Shown here piece after piece: positions 23,925 to 33,334 of a stretch of DNA of 64,000 bases. The notes below the pieces were generated by a model. It had not been told where the DNA came from and made no database searches. It saw only the letters and a list, made by a program, of their open reading frames with translations. Source of the stretch: Streptomyces humidus (GTDB lineage Bacteria > Actinomycetota > Actinomycetes > Streptomycetales > Streptomycetaceae); assembly GCF_014649655.1 (NCBI RefSeq), contig NZ_BMTL01000019.1, positions 62,001 to 126,000 on the forward strand. Direction: 5' to 3'. Numbering within the stretch: position 1 is the stretch's first letter; each line of letters starts with the position of its first letter. A program made the position numbers and the translations under genes.

Positions 23925-24767
23925 TCAGCGGCCGAAGCTCGCCAGTTTCGCGCGCAACTGGAGCACGGACTTGGTGTGGATCTGACTGACCCTGCTCTCG
24001 GTCACGCCCAGCACGTTCCCGATCTCCGCGAGCGTCAGGCCTTCGTAGTAGTAGAGCGTGACGACCGTCTTCTCCCGGTCGGGCAGCGTGTTGATCGCCC
24101 GGGCCAGAAACCGCCGCAGCTCCCGGTCCTCGACCACTTCCACCGGGTTGTCGGCGGCGGTGTCCTCCAGCGTGTCCATGAAGCTGAGGCCGTCGCCGTC
24201 CTCCCCCCCGACGTGCAGCAGTTCCTCCAGGGCCACCACGTTGGCCAGCGACAACTGGCTGAACACGGCGTGCAGTTCCTCGACGGCGATGCCCAGCTCG
24301 GCGGCCACCTCGCACTCCGTGGGCGTCCGCCGCAGCCGCGCCTCCAGCGTCGCGTAGGCCCGCTCCACGTTGCGCGCCTTCTGCCGCACCGACCTCGGGA
24401 TCCAGTCCAGCGCCCGGAGCTCGTCGATCATCGCGCCCCGGATCCGGGTGATCGCGTAGGTCTCGAACTTGATCTCCCGGTCGACGTCGAACTTCTCGAT
24501 CGCGTCGATCAGCCCGAAGACCCCGGAGGAGACGAAGTCGGCCTGCTCCACGTTGGGCGGCAGACCGACGCTCACCCGCCCCGCCACGTACTTCACCAGC
24601 GGTGAGTAGTGCAGGATCAGCTGTTCGCGCAGCCGCTCGTCCCCTGTCGCCTTGTACGACCGCCACAGCTCGTCGAGCGTCGAGGGAGCGGGCGGCCGCA
24701 CGCTGCCACCGTCACGGGCGGCTGGGGGGATCGCCGCCCGGTCGGACCCGGAGGTGTGCTGGGGCAT
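23925..24767 (-). CDS. whiG: Sporulation sigma factor WhiG
   Basis: WhiG is the FliA-type sigma factor that commits aerial hyphae to sporulation. The chain is 280 residues from MPQHTSGSDR, the known length. Region 2 includes YVAGRVSVGLPPNVEQADFV and FETYAITRIRGAMIDELRALD, region 3 lies mid-chain, and region 4 ends with LTLAEIGNVLGVTESRVSQI. A longer reading upstream is not used because it lacks homology. It normally drives whiH and whiI elsewhere in the genome. Confidence 0.96.
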   Translation of the reverse strand: MPQHTSGSDRAAIPPAARDGGSVRPPAPSTLDELWRSYKATGDERLREQLILHYSPLVKYVAGRVSVGLPPNVEQADFVSSGVFGLIDAIEKFDVDREIKFETYAITRIRGAMIDELRALDWIPRSVRQKARNVERAYATLEARLRRTPTECEVAAELGIAVEELHAVFSQLSLANVVALEELLHVGGEDGDGLSFMDTLEDTAADNPVEVVEDRELRRFLARAINTLPDREKTVVTLYYYEGLTLAEIGNVLGVTESRVSQIHTKSVLQLRAKLASFGR

Positions 24768-25029
24768 TCGTCGCCTTGTGCCGTTCTGCCGTGAAGTGCG
24801 TGATGTCGATACCGCGTGGTGCAGTAATCCGGTCTGTGCCGGAATCCACGTGAGCGTAGCGTGACTGGGGTGTCGCGGTGAGCGAAGAGCGAGCCCGGAC
24901 CGGTACGCAGATACGTTCCGCTGACCGCACTCCAGGGTCACGGCGGTCGCTGCGTGTGACGGCCGAGCGGGTCAACTGCCGGAATTCCCAAGGCTTTCGG
25001 CGTTCCCCCGGACGGCCGAACCCCGAGAG

Positions 25030-26187
25030 TCAGCATCGGGGCCCACCCCCTCGAACGGAGACCATCGCCTGGCGTGTCAACTTCCAGCCGTCGCCGTGTC
25101 GTTCGACGTAGCCGAGCGCTCTGAGTTCGTACAGCCGGGCGATCGCGTCGTCCGGTGTGGTGCCGGCCTCCCGGGCGATCTCCTTCGGCGCGGCGGGCCG
25201 CCTGGCGGGGAGGGCGGCCAGGACCCGCCGGGCGCCCGGCTCCAGCAGATCGCGCGGCAGCGCCGGGCCGCGCCGGTCCGGGGCCAGCTCCCCCATGTCC
25301 CCGACCAGTTCGACGACCTCCGCGGCGTCGGTGACCAGCACCGCCTCTCCCCGCAGCAGTTCGTGCACCCCTGCGGACAGTCCGCTGGTGGCCGGGCCCG
25401 GGACGCCCATGGTGTGCCGGCCCAGCCGCTGCGCCGCCCTCGCGGTGACCAGCGAGCCGCTGCGATAGGCGGCCTCGACGACGACGGTGCCCCGGGTGAG
25501 CGCGGCGATCACCCGGTTGCGCTGGATGAACCTGCTCGGCGTGGGATGGTCGCCGGGCGGCAACTCCCCCACCACCAGACCCTGCTCCGCGATCCGGCCG
25601 ATCAACTCCGTGTGGCCGCTCGGATAGGGCCGGTCGACCCCGCAGGCGAGGACGGCGACGGTGGCGCCGCCCGCGCCGAGGGCGCCCCGGTGGGCGGCGC
25701 CGTCGACTCCGTAGGCCCCGCCGGACACGACCACCCATCCTCGTTCGGCGAGGCCGCAGGCCAGGGTGGCCGCCATGTGGGCGCCGTACTGGGTGCACGC
25801 GCGGGCGCCGACCACGGCGACCGACCGCAGCGCCCACATGCGCAGGCTGGGCCGTCCTCGCACCCACAGCCCCAGCGGTCGGGCGTCCCCGAGCTCGTCC
25901 AGCGTGCCCGGCCACTCGGCGTCGCCGGGGCAGACGTAACGGACCCCGGCTTCCCGCGCGACGGCGAGATCCTGCTCCGGGTCGGCCTGTCCGGCCCGTG
26001 CCCGCAGCCCGGCCCACCGTCGCGCGGTCACCCCGGGCAGGGGCTCCCCGTCGCCGCACAACCGGCGTACCACCTCCGGCACGCCCCGTTCCCGCACCCA
26101 CCGGCCGCTCACCTCGTCCCCGGGCTCGACGACCCGTCCGAGGAAGATCCGGGCGAGCCGGTCGTCGGCGGGGGCGGCGGCGTTCAC
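25030..26187 (-). CDS. dprA: DNA-processing protein DprA
   Basis: DprA loads RecA on incoming single-stranded DNA. The 385-residue protein has the Rossmann-type core: VAVVGARACTQYG, VVVSGGAYGVDGAAHRGAL and VIAALTRGTVVVEAAYRSGS. A C-terminal winged helix from about 320 reads AAPKEIAREAGTTPDDAI. The GTG start overlaps the comM stop as GTGA. Natural competence is not typical of Streptomyces, so its function there is unclear. Confidence 0.94.
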   Translation of the reverse strand: MNAAAPADDRLARIFLGRVVEPGDEVSGRWVRERGVPEVVRRLCGDGEPLPGVTARRWAGLRARAGQADPEQDLAVAREAGVRYVCPGDAEWPGTLDELGDARPLGLWVRGRPSLRMWALRSVAVVGARACTQYGAHMAATLACGLAERGWVVVSGGAYGVDGAAHRGALGAGGATVAVLACGVDRPYPSGHTELIGRIAEQGLVVGELPPGDHPTPSRFIQRNRVIAALTRGTVVVEAAYRSGSLVTARAAQRLGRHTMGVPGPATSGLSAGVHELLRGEAVLVTDAAEVVELVGDMGELAPDRRGPALPRDLLEPGARRVLAALPARRPAAPKEIAREAGTTPDDAIARLYELRALGYVERHGDGWKLTRQAMVSVRGGGPRC

Positions 26188-27809
26188 GTCAGCGCCCCGA
26201 GGGCCATCGGGACTCCCCGGGGAACCCCCGTGCGCAACTGCAGGGCCAGGGCCACGTCCATCGCGTCCGGCCGGTCGTGACCGACGAGGTCGGCGACGGT
26301 CCAGGCGACGCGCAGCACACGGTCGAGCCCCCGCGCGGTCAGCACCCCGCGCTCCAGGCTGCGCTCCGCCTCGTCCATGGCCCCGGTCGCGGCGTGCCAG
26401 CGGTTGCGCAGTTCACGGCCCGGCACTTCGCTGTTGGTGCGCCACGGAGTGCCCGCCAGCCGGGCCGTGGCTCGGTCGCGGGCGGCCCGGACCCGGTCGG
26501 CGACGGTCCGGGTGGACTCGCCGCCGGGACCGCGGTGGGCGAGCTCGGCCCGGCTGACCGGTTCGACCTCGACGCGCAGGTCGACCCGGTCGAGCAACGG
26601 GCCGGACAGCCGTCCCTGATAGCGGCGGATCGCGGAGGGCGAGCACTCGCACAGGGAGTCACGCTGCGAGAAGCGGCCACAGGGACACGGGTTGGCCGCG
26701 AGGACCATCAGGAACCGCGCCGGGAACCGCACCACGCCCGCGCTGCGCGCGATCACCACATGGCCCGCCTCCAGCGGCTGCCGCAGGGCGTCGAGGGCGT
26801 GGCTGCCGAATTCCGGGGTCTCGTCGAGGAAGAGCACCCCGCGGTGGGCCAGCGACACCGCGCCGGGGCGGGCGACCCCGGGGCCGCCGCCGACCAGCGA
26901 CTGCATCGTGGCCGAGTGGTGCGGCGCGCAGTACGGGGGCACGTCGATGAGGGGCTTGCCCGGCGGCAGCAGGCCGGCCACCGAGTGCACCGCCGTGACC
27001 TCCAGCGACTCCTGCCTGCTCAACCGGGGCAGCACCGCCGGCAGGCGCTCCGCGAGCATGGTCTTGCCCGCTCCCGGCGGCCCTTCCAGGTGGAGATGGT
27101 GTCCGCCCGCCGCGGCCACCTCCACGGCGGTGCGCGCGGAGCGCTGTCCGACCACGTCCGCGAGGTCGTGCCCCTGGTCCTGCTGGGCGGCGCCCATGCC
27201 GTGCATGCCGGTGACCGCGCCGGCGCCGGGCATCCGCAGACCGGCGAGGAGAGGATCCGGGCGGCCCGTCTCGTCGGGCTCCTCCTCGGGCACCGGCTCG
27301 TCCGCGAGGACGGCGATCAGCTGGCGCAGACTGCGCACGCCGAGCACGGAGACGCCCGGCACCAGCGACGCCTCGGCGGCGGCGCACTCGGGCACGACCA
27401 CCTGTTCGTACCCGGCGTCGGCCGCGGCCAGCACCGCGGGAAGGATGCCCCGGACCGGGCGCACCCGCCCGTCCAGACCCAGCTCCCCGATCATCACGAT
27501 GTCGGCGAGCACCCTCGGGTCGATCCGCTCGGCCGCGCCGAGCACAGCGCAGGCGACGGCGAGGTCGAAGCCCGACCCTCCTTTGGGCACGGAGGCCGGG
27601 CTGAGGCCCACCGTGAGCTTCTTCTGCGGCCACTCGGCGCCGGAGTTCACCACCGCCGCCCGGACCCGGTCCCGGCTCTCGCTCAGGCTCTTGTCCGGCA
27701 GCCCCACCAGGGTGAACGCAGCCACCCCGGGTTCCAGGTCGGCCTGGACCTCGACGACGACTCCCTCGACGCCGACCAGTGCCACCGAGCACGTACGCGC
27801 GAACCCCAT
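26184..27809 (-). CDS. comM: Mg-chelatase-like AAA+ helicase ComM (YifB)
   Basis: This 541-residue AAA+ ATPase is a branch-migration helicase in transforming bacteria. It has an N-terminal Lon-like ChlI domain (LVGLPDKSLSESRDRVRAAV), Walker A GPPGAGKT at about 247 and Walker B GVLFLDETPEF at about 330. A cysteine cluster, NPCPCGRF...CECSP, probably binds metal. It begins one base after the yraN stop and overlaps dprA. Confidence 0.94.
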   Translation of the reverse strand: MGFARTCSVALVGVEGVVVEVQADLEPGVAAFTLVGLPDKSLSESRDRVRAAVVNSGAEWPQKKLTVGLSPASVPKGGSGFDLAVACAVLGAAERIDPRVLADIVMIGELGLDGRVRPVRGILPAVLAAADAGYEQVVVPECAAAEASLVPGVSVLGVRSLRQLIAVLADEPVPEEEPDETGRPDPLLAGLRMPGAGAVTGMHGMGAAQQDQGHDLADVVGQRSARTAVEVAAAGGHHLHLEGPPGAGKTMLAERLPAVLPRLSRQESLEVTAVHSVAGLLPPGKPLIDVPPYCAPHHSATMQSLVGGGPGVARPGAVSLAHRGVLFLDETPEFGSHALDALRQPLEAGHVVIARSAGVVRFPARFLMVLAANPCPCGRFSQRDSLCECSPSAIRRYQGRLSGPLLDRVDLRVEVEPVSRAELAHRGPGGESTRTVADRVRAARDRATARLAGTPWRTNSEVPGRELRNRWHAATGAMDEAERSLERGVLTARGLDRVLRVAWTVADLVGHDRPDAMDVALALQLRTGVPRGVPMALGALT

Positions 27810-27810
27810 C

Positions 27811-28188
27811 TCAGGCCACCCCCCGCGCGTGCTCGAGGACGGGCGCTCCGCGGCCGGGCAGGACCACGCCGACGAGGTCGATGCGGACTCCGCCCGGCGG
27901 GGCTCCCCCGTGCGCCTGGATCCATCGCGCGGCGAGGACGCGCAGCCGCTCGGCCTTCTCGGGCGTCACCGCGGCCATCGGGTGCTGGAACCGGCCGCCC
28001 CTGCGGGTCTTCACCTCGCAGACGACCAGAACGTCGCCGTCCCGGGCGACGATGTCGATCTCGCCGGTCCTGCCGCAGCGCCAGTTGCGCTCCAGGACCG
28101 TCATGCCGGCCTCGGCGAGCCGCCGCGCGGCGAGGTCCTCGCCGTACCTGCCGAGTGCTCCTCGGGCCAGATCCGTGTTCGTGCTCAT
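27811..28188 (-). CDS. UPF0102 (YraN) endonuclease-like protein
   Basis: This is a 125-residue protein starting MSTNTDLARGALGRYGED. The restriction-nuclease-like fold is marked by E in YGEDLAARRL, the GEIDIVARDG strand and VCEVKTRRGG, giving the E...D...ExK pattern. Its exact role is unknown. It is the first gene of the yraN-comM-dprA operon. The ATG at 28188 is chosen on homology over an upstream frame. Confidence 0.9.
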   Translation of the reverse strand: MSTNTDLARGALGRYGEDLAARRLAEAGMTVLERNWRCGRTGEIDIVARDGDVLVVCEVKTRRGGRFQHPMAAVTPEKAERLRVLAARWIQAHGGAPPGGVRIDLVGVVLPGRGAPVLEHARGVA

Positions 28189-28326
28189 GTGGGCACCACC
28201 TCCGGCACCCACGCTCAGGCATCCGCCGCCACGAAAAGGATCTTGGTGGACAACCCGACGGCTGTGGAAAACTCCGTCACCCACACGGGTGGCGAACGAG
28301 GAGGGCTGGAAGGCGCCTCGCAGGAC

Positions 28327-28635
28327 TCAGCTGCCCGGGAGCTCCAGATCGCTCTTGTTCAGCTCCTCGATGTTCACGTCCTTGAACGTGAGCACTCGCA
28401 CCTGCTTCACGAACCGGGCCGGCCGGTACATGTCCCACACCCAGGCGTCGGCCATCGACACCTCGAAGAACACCTCACCCTGGACCGAGTGCACCTGCAT
28501 CTCGTAGTCGTTGGTGAGGTAGAAACGCCGCTCGGTCTCGATCACGTATTTGAACAGACCGACGACATCGCGGTACTCCCGGTAGAGCTTCAGCTCCATC
28601 TCGGTCTCGTACTTCTCGAGGTCCTCGGCGCTCAT
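28327..28635 (-). CDS. DUF2469 family protein
   Basis: This conserved actinobacterial protein of 102 residues starts MSAEDLEKYETEMELKLYRE and contains ERRFYLTNDYEMQVHSVQGE. No function is established that I know of. It is acidic, soluble and highly conserved across actinobacteria, and regularly sits between the sip/rplS cluster and yraN, as it does here. Confidence 0.9.
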   Translation of the reverse strand: MSAEDLEKYETEMELKLYREYRDVVGLFKYVIETERRFYLTNDYEMQVHSVQGEVFFEVSMADAWVWDMYRPARFVKQVRVLTFKDVNIEELNKSDLELPGS

Positions 28636-28691
28636 GGCATGTTCCCCTTCAGCCGTGCGATCTCCCCATTGTGCGCCAGTCCCGCGTGCCC

Positions 28692-29255
28692 CTAGACGAT
28701 TTCCGTGTCAAGGGTTACGGGCCCGGCCGGGAGACCGTCGTCGAGCAGCGTGCGCAGCAGCTCGGCGAGTCTGGTCGGATACACCGTCTCATGTGCCCGG
28801 GTCAGTTCCCGACACGTCCACCAACGCGATCCGGCGACGCTGCGCCGCTCCAGCTCGGTCAGGGCCGTCGCCCGGATCACCGTCTCGGTCGTGCGGGCCA
28901 GGTAGTACCACTCGTCCTGGTCCCAGCGCCGGCCCGCGAAGGGGAACGAGCACACCCGCCGCCACAGCACCGGGCCCAGCTCGACCTCGGTGATGCCGGT
29001 CTCCTCGACGAGTTCTCGCAGAGCGGCCTCTTCACGGGTCTCGTCGCCCTCCACACCGCCGCCGGGCGTGAACCACCAGTCGTCGGCGGGATCGTCCGGC
29101 TCGTGGCCGTGCAGCAGCAGGATGCGGTCCTGCGGGTCGAGGAGGACGACCCGGGCGACCTTGCGCAGCCCGCCCCCGAAGGAGCCGACGTCCGTGGCCG
29201 CCGGTTCGCCGGCCGGGTCAGCGGACACCGGCAGGCTCCGGCCGGGCGCGGTCAC
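28692..29255 (-). CDS. Nudix hydrolase
   Basis: The 187-residue protein has a complete Nudix box, GGGVEGDETREEAALRELVE followed by ETGI, at about residues 68-90. DWWFTPGGG precedes it. The substrate is unknown. Its start lies inside the 3' end of sipZ (38-base overlap), so it is co-transcribed with the signal peptidase genes. Confidence 0.9.
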   Translation of the reverse strand: MTAPGRSLPVSADPAGEPAATDVGSFGGGLRKVARVVLLDPQDRILLLHGHEPDDPADDWWFTPGGGVEGDETREEAALRELVEETGITEVELGPVLWRRVCSFPFAGRRWDQDEWYYLARTTETVIRATALTELERRSVAGSRWWTCRELTRAHETVYPTRLAELLRTLLDDGLPAGPVTLDTEIV

Positions 29256-30000
29256 GGCCCCCCGCGGTCCGCTTGGCGATCGGGCCGTAGGCCCCGCCGC
29301 CGAGGACCAGCACCGCCCCGGCGACGATCAGCCAGCCGATCGTGCCCAGCGGGCCGGGCTCGGAGAGGGCGCCGAGTGCCTCGAAGCCCGTGGGCCGCTT
29401 CAGCATGCCGTTCATGGGCCAGACGACGGCGTCCACGCGGGCCTTGACGGCACTGCGCGCGACCGTGCCCTGGGCGGCGTCGGTGAGGTGGGCGGTGGAG
29501 TCCAGGGAGCCCTCCCGCTCGTCGCCGAGCAGGAACAGCCTGCCGTCGGGGACCTTCACGGTCGGGATGTTCTTGTTCTCGGCCAGGCTGCCCGGGGGCA
29601 GATACGGTTCGTCGATCTGCTTACCGTTGACGGTCAGTTTGCCGTCCGTGCAGCAGGAGACCGTGTCGCCGCCGACGGCGACCACCCTCTTGACCACGGG
29701 CGCGTTGCTGACCCAGGTCTTGTCGGTGAAGACGACCACGTCTCCGCGCCGCACCTCGCCGCCGTCGACCCGCTCGGCCAGCACCCGGTCGCCGGCGGCG
29801 ATCGTCGGGCTCATGGAGCTGGTGGGCACGGTGTACGGCCGGTAGGCCAGGGCTGCCCAGCCGAATCCGCCGAGGAACAACACGAGGCCCAGTGCGACGG
29901 CCAGGCCGGACAGTCGCTGTCCGGTCCGGCTGCCCACCGGGCCACTGCTGGTGCCGCCGCCGCTGTGCGGGGCCGTACGCGTCGTGCTCTCGCCACCCAT
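29218..30000 (-). CDS. sipZ: Type I signal peptidase (SipZ-like)
   Basis: This membrane serine protease removes signal peptides after Sec or Tat export. It has 260 residues: an N-terminal helix (LSGLAVALGLVLFLGGFGWA), the catalytic Ser in VPTSSMSPT and the catalytic Lys in PVVKRVVAVGGD. A second hydrophobic helix near the C-terminus (GWLIVAGAVLVLGGGAYG) is a trait of Streptomyces SipZ. It is the last of four tandem sip genes. Confidence 0.92.
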   Translation of the reverse strand: MGGESTTRTAPHSGGGTSSGPVGSRTGQRLSGLAVALGLVLFLGGFGWAALAYRPYTVPTSSMSPTIAAGDRVLAERVDGGEVRRGDVVVFTDKTWVSNAPVVKRVVAVGGDTVSCCTDGKLTVNGKQIDEPYLPPGSLAENKNIPTVKVPDGRLFLLGDEREGSLDSTAHLTDAAQGTVARSAVKARVDAVVWPMNGMLKRPTGFEALGALSEPGPLGTIGWLIVAGAVLVLGGGAYGPIAKRTAGGRDRARPEPAGVR

Positions 30001-30111
30001 GGATCCGCACCCTACCCGGCGGTACCGAGCCGGGTCAGCCCTTCGCCCCCGGTCTTCCCCGGGCCTCGGTCACAGGCTCGGGAAGGGGGTCGCACGGCGG
30101 AGAGGGTCAGG

Positions 30112-31092
30112 TCAGCGGGTCTCGGCGTCCTGGGCACGCCGACGACGCCACAGGACGACCGGCACGGCGCCGACCAGGGCGAGGCCCTGCGGAGCGACCG
30201 TCAGCGCCGCGGAGGCCGCCGACCGGTCGTTCAGGCCGGTCTGGTCGAAGGTGTCCGGCACCGGCAGCGTGCCCCAGTGGCTGATCGGCCAGGCCTTGAC
30301 GATGGCGCGTCCGACGACCTGGTCGACGGGCACCATGCCGTGGTTCCTGTCCGACTGGTTGTAGCGCGAGTCGCGCGAGTTCTGCCGGTGATCGCCCATC
30401 ACCCAGACGAAGCCCTTGGGGACCTTCACGGTGAACTGGCCGCCCTGGTCGTCCTGGCTGCACGGGGTGTTGCCGGGGTAGACGTACGGCTCGTTCAGCG
30501 CCTTGCCGTTGACCGTGAGCGGGCCCGTGCCCTTGCAGGAAACCGTGTCGCCGCCGACGCCGATGACCCGCTTGATCAGGTCCTTCTCCTCCGCGGACGG
30601 CATCAGGCCGATCCAGCTGAGGACGGTCTGGAACGCGTTCGGCTCGGCCGGGTTCTCGCCTGCCAGCCAGTCGTCGGGGTCGTGGAAGACGACGACCTCG
30701 CCGCGCTCCGGCTCGGAGCCGAACCACGGGGTCAGCTTGTCCACGAGAACCCGGTCGCCGATCCTCAGGGTGTTCTCCATCGACGCGGACGGGATGGAGA
30801 ACGCCTGCACCAGGAACGTCTTGATCAACAGCGCCAGGACGAGCGCGATGCCGATCAGGATCGGCAGCTCCTTCCAGAAGGAGCGGGGCTTCTTCGCTTT
30901 CGGCGCCGGGCCGCCGGATCCCTCGCCGCCGGTCCGGGGCGGCTCGCCCGGCGGCGGGCCGTCGCCTCCCGCCGCAGGGTCACTCCCGGAGGTCACGCCG
31001 TCGTCCGGCGCCCGGTCGGCGGCCTCCACGGGGTGTCCGCGGTGATCCTCGCCGTCGTGCCCGGACCGTGCGCCAACCGCCACATCCCCCAC
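30112..31092 (-). CDS. sipY: Type I signal peptidase (SipY-like)
   Basis: This 326-residue enzyme has a long polar N-terminus, a helix (LPILIGIALVLALLIKTFLV), Ser in IPSASMENT, Lys in KDLIKRVIGVGGD, the GDHRQNSRDS box, and a second C-terminal helix. SipY is the main signal peptidase in S. lividans. The start is a GTG at 31092 with AGGAG six bases upstream, which places the first 38 codons inside sipX. Confidence 0.92.
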   Translation of the reverse strand: MGDVAVGARSGHDGEDHRGHPVEAADRAPDDGVTSGSDPAAGGDGPPPGEPPRTGGEGSGGPAPKAKKPRSFWKELPILIGIALVLALLIKTFLVQAFSIPSASMENTLRIGDRVLVDKLTPWFGSEPERGEVVVFHDPDDWLAGENPAEPNAFQTVLSWIGLMPSAEEKDLIKRVIGVGGDTVSCKGTGPLTVNGKALNEPYVYPGNTPCSQDDQGGQFTVKVPKGFVWVMGDHRQNSRDSRYNQSDRNHGMVPVDQVVGRAIVKAWPISHWGTLPVPDTFDQTGLNDRSAASAALTVAPQGLALVGAVPVVLWRRRRAQDAETR

Positions 31093-32077
31093 GCCAACTC
31101 CTCACTCTGTGCCGCTGCCTGCCCCACATACGACGCAGGCCCACCACTCCCATAACGAGCGGGAGTTCCGCAGGGCTCGGGAGTTGTCGGACCGATCCGT
31201 TCGGATCGCCGGGAGCAACACTATGCGACAGCCGGGCGGCCGCGGTCGCCGCAGGAGCCGAGCCGGTCACGGAGGAGAAAGTTTGCGGTTCCTTGAGATG
31301 CACCCAGTGACCCAGCGGCCAGGCGATGACCATGGCCCGGCCCACCACCTCGTCCTCCGAGACGGTGCCGCGGTAGTCGGTGTTCATGTGGAACCGGGAG
31401 TCGGCCGAGTTGGCCCGGTGGTCGCCCATCACCCAGAGTCGGCCCTGGGGGACGGTGATGTCGAACGGGGTGTTGGAGGGCGCGTTGCCGGGATACAGAT
31501 ACGACCCCTCCTCCAGGGGAGCGCCGTTGACGGTCACCCGCCCCTGGGTGTCGCAGCACACGACGCGGTCGCCGCCCACTCCGACGACCCGCTTGATGAG
31601 GTCCTTCTCGTTGTCGGACGGCAGCAGACCGATGAAGGTGAGCCCTTCCTTGACCTGCTTGACGACCACCGGGTCCTTCTTCTTCGCGGTGGGCTGCTCG
31701 TCGTTGAGCCAGCCCCCGGGGTCCTTGAACACGACGACGTCCCCGCGCTCGGGTCTGGAGCCGAACCACGGGGTGAACTTGTCGACCAGGACGCGGTCGC
31801 CGATCTGGATCGTCTGCTCCATCGAGCCGGACGGGATCACGAAGGCCTGGACGAGGAACGTCTTCAGGACGAGGGCGATCAGGACGGCGACGCCGACCAG
31901 CAGCGGGATCTCCCGGACGGCCGACCGCCTGCGCTTGCGCTTGACCTTGCGCTGCAGTTTGCGCCGCTCCGCGCGCGAGCGCCCGCTGCTCGGCCCGGAG
32001 GTGCGTCGCGAGCCCGTGGGCAGCAGGTTGTCCGCCGGGGACGCGGGCACGCCGCGCGGCCTGCCGCGGTTACCCAT
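30980..32077 (-). CDS. sipX: Type I signal peptidase (SipX-like)
   Basis: The 365-residue protein shows an Arg/Lys-rich N-terminus (KLQRKVKRKRRRS), a helix (LLVGVAVLIALVLKTFLVQA), Ser in IPSGSMEQT, Lys in KDLIKRVVGVGGD and GDHRANSADS. The start MGNRGRPRGV overlaps the sipW stop by eight bases. The last 40 or so residues are Arg-rich, overlap sipY, and make it longer than I remember for this family. Confidence 0.9.
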   Translation of the reverse strand: MGNRGRPRGVPASPADNLLPTGSRRTSGPSSGRSRAERRKLQRKVKRKRRRSAVREIPLLVGVAVLIALVLKTFLVQAFVIPSGSMEQTIQIGDRVLVDKFTPWFGSRPERGDVVVFKDPGGWLNDEQPTAKKKDPVVVKQVKEGLTFIGLLPSDNEKDLIKRVVGVGGDRVVCCDTQGRVTVNGAPLEEGSYLYPGNAPSNTPFDITVPQGRLWVMGDHRANSADSRFHMNTDYRGTVSEDEVVGRAMVIAWPLGHWVHLKEPQTFSSVTGSAPAATAAARLSHSVAPGDPNGSVRQLPSPAELPLVMGVVGLRRMWGRQRHRVRSWRGGCGGWRTVRARRRGSPRTPRGGRRPGAGRRRDLRE

Positions 32078-32801
32078 GGGCGCCCTCCGCGGCGGGCACG
32101 CGCGCGTAGGCGCCGGGGCGGGACAGCCGGGTGAGATGCGCATAGGGCCAGACGATCCAGTCGGCGCGGCCGATCACGTCGTCGACGGGGATCATGCCGC
32201 CGCCCGGTGAGCCGAGGTGGTCCCGCGAGTCGCTGGAGCGGCTGCGATGGTCGCCGAGGACGAACAGGGCGCCGTCGGGCACGACCACGTCGAAGTCGAC
32301 CGTGGACGGGCTGTCGCCGGGATACAGGAAGGTCGACTCGTCGACCGACCGGCCGTTCACCTGGATCCTCCCCTCCTTGTCGCAGCAGACCACGTGGTCT
32401 CCACCTACCCCCACGACGCGCTTGACGTAGTCGGAGTTCCCGAAGTACCCGGTGCCGTCGAACACGACGACGTCGCCGCGCCGCGGCTCGGCACCGAAAC
32501 GGTACGCCAACTTATTTACGAGAACCCGGTCTCCGATCCTCAATCCGTTCTCCATGGATCCGCTGGGAATCTGGAACGGCTGTGCCACGAATGCGTTGAG
32601 GACCAGCAGGAACACCAGGCAGGCCAGCAGGGTCGGACCGACCCTGCCGCCCGGGAGCCGCTGGGCGATCCGGCCCGCGAACGCGAAACGCGACCGGTCC
32701 TCCGGTCCCTCCGGCCCCGGGGTCTCCTGGGAGACGTCCTCGGGGGCGGAAGGGCGGGAGGCGCGGTCGCGCTCTTTCGCCGGCTGAGCTTCGGTGTCCA
32801 T
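32070..32801 (-). CDS. sipW: Type I signal peptidase (SipW-like)
   Basis: This is a 243-residue enzyme, first of the four. It has a single N-terminal helix (GPTLLACLVFLLVLNAFVA), Ser in IPSGSMENG, Lys in DYVKRVVGVGGD and GDHRSRSSDSRDH. It lacks the C-terminal helix seen in SipZ and SipY. It follows rplS by 45 bases and should share its transcript. Confidence 0.93.
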   Translation of the reverse strand: MDTEAQPAKERDRASRPSAPEDVSQETPGPEGPEDRSRFAFAGRIAQRLPGGRVGPTLLACLVFLLVLNAFVAQPFQIPSGSMENGLRIGDRVLVNKLAYRFGAEPRRGDVVVFDGTGYFGNSDYVKRVVGVGGDHVVCCDKEGRIQVNGRSVDESTFLYPGDSPSTVDFDVVVPDGALFVLGDHRSRSSDSRDHLGSPGGGMIPVDDVIGRADWIVWPYAHLTRLSRPGAYARVPAAEGAHG

Positions 32802-32846
32802 CGGGGCCAGATGCTATCCGGCCCCTCTGTGAACCCCGGAAGGTGC

Positions 32847-33197
32847 TCAGTTGTCGCGCTTCTCCTTGATCTTCGCGGCCTTGCCGCGCAGCTCACGGAG
32901 GTAGTAGAGCTTGGCGCGACGCACGTCGCCGCGGGTCACGAGCTCGATCTTCTCGACGATGGGGGTGTGCACCGGGAAGGTGCGCTCCACGCCGACCGAG
33001 AAGGAGACCTTGCGGACCGTGAAGGTCTCGCGGACACCGGCGCCCTGGCGGCGGATGACGACGCCCTTGAACTGCTGCACACGGGAGCGGTTGCCCTCGA
33101 TGACGCGGACGTGGACGTTGACGGTGTCACCCGGGCGGAAGGCCGGGACGTCGGTGCGCAGCGACGCGGCGTCGAGAGATTCGAGCAGGTGAGACAT
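32847..33197 (-). CDS. rplS: 50S ribosomal protein L19
   Basis: L19 lies at the 30S-50S interface. It has 116 residues from MSHLLESLDAASLRTDVPAF, with GDTVNVHVRVIEGNRSRVQQ and the C-terminal AKLYYLRELRGKAAKIKEK. An in-frame start nine codons earlier lacks homology. It follows trmD by 137 bases in the standard rpsP-rimM-trmD-rplS order. Confidence 0.97.
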   Translation of the reverse strand: MSHLLESLDAASLRTDVPAFRPGDTVNVHVRVIEGNRSRVQQFKGVVIRRQGAGVRETFTVRKVSFSVGVERTFPVHTPIVEKIELVTRGDVRRAKLYYLRELRGKAAKIKEKRDN

Positions 33198-33334
33198 TTC
33201 GTCTGCTTTCTTCGCTGATGCCACAGGTCATCAACGGAACTAGATGTTCGAGGATTGAGTGCCGTGTGCCCGTCGAGGCGGGCGTCGTGTCCCCCTGCGG
33301 CAGGGGCGCACACCGGACGGCGCACAACAGCGGC

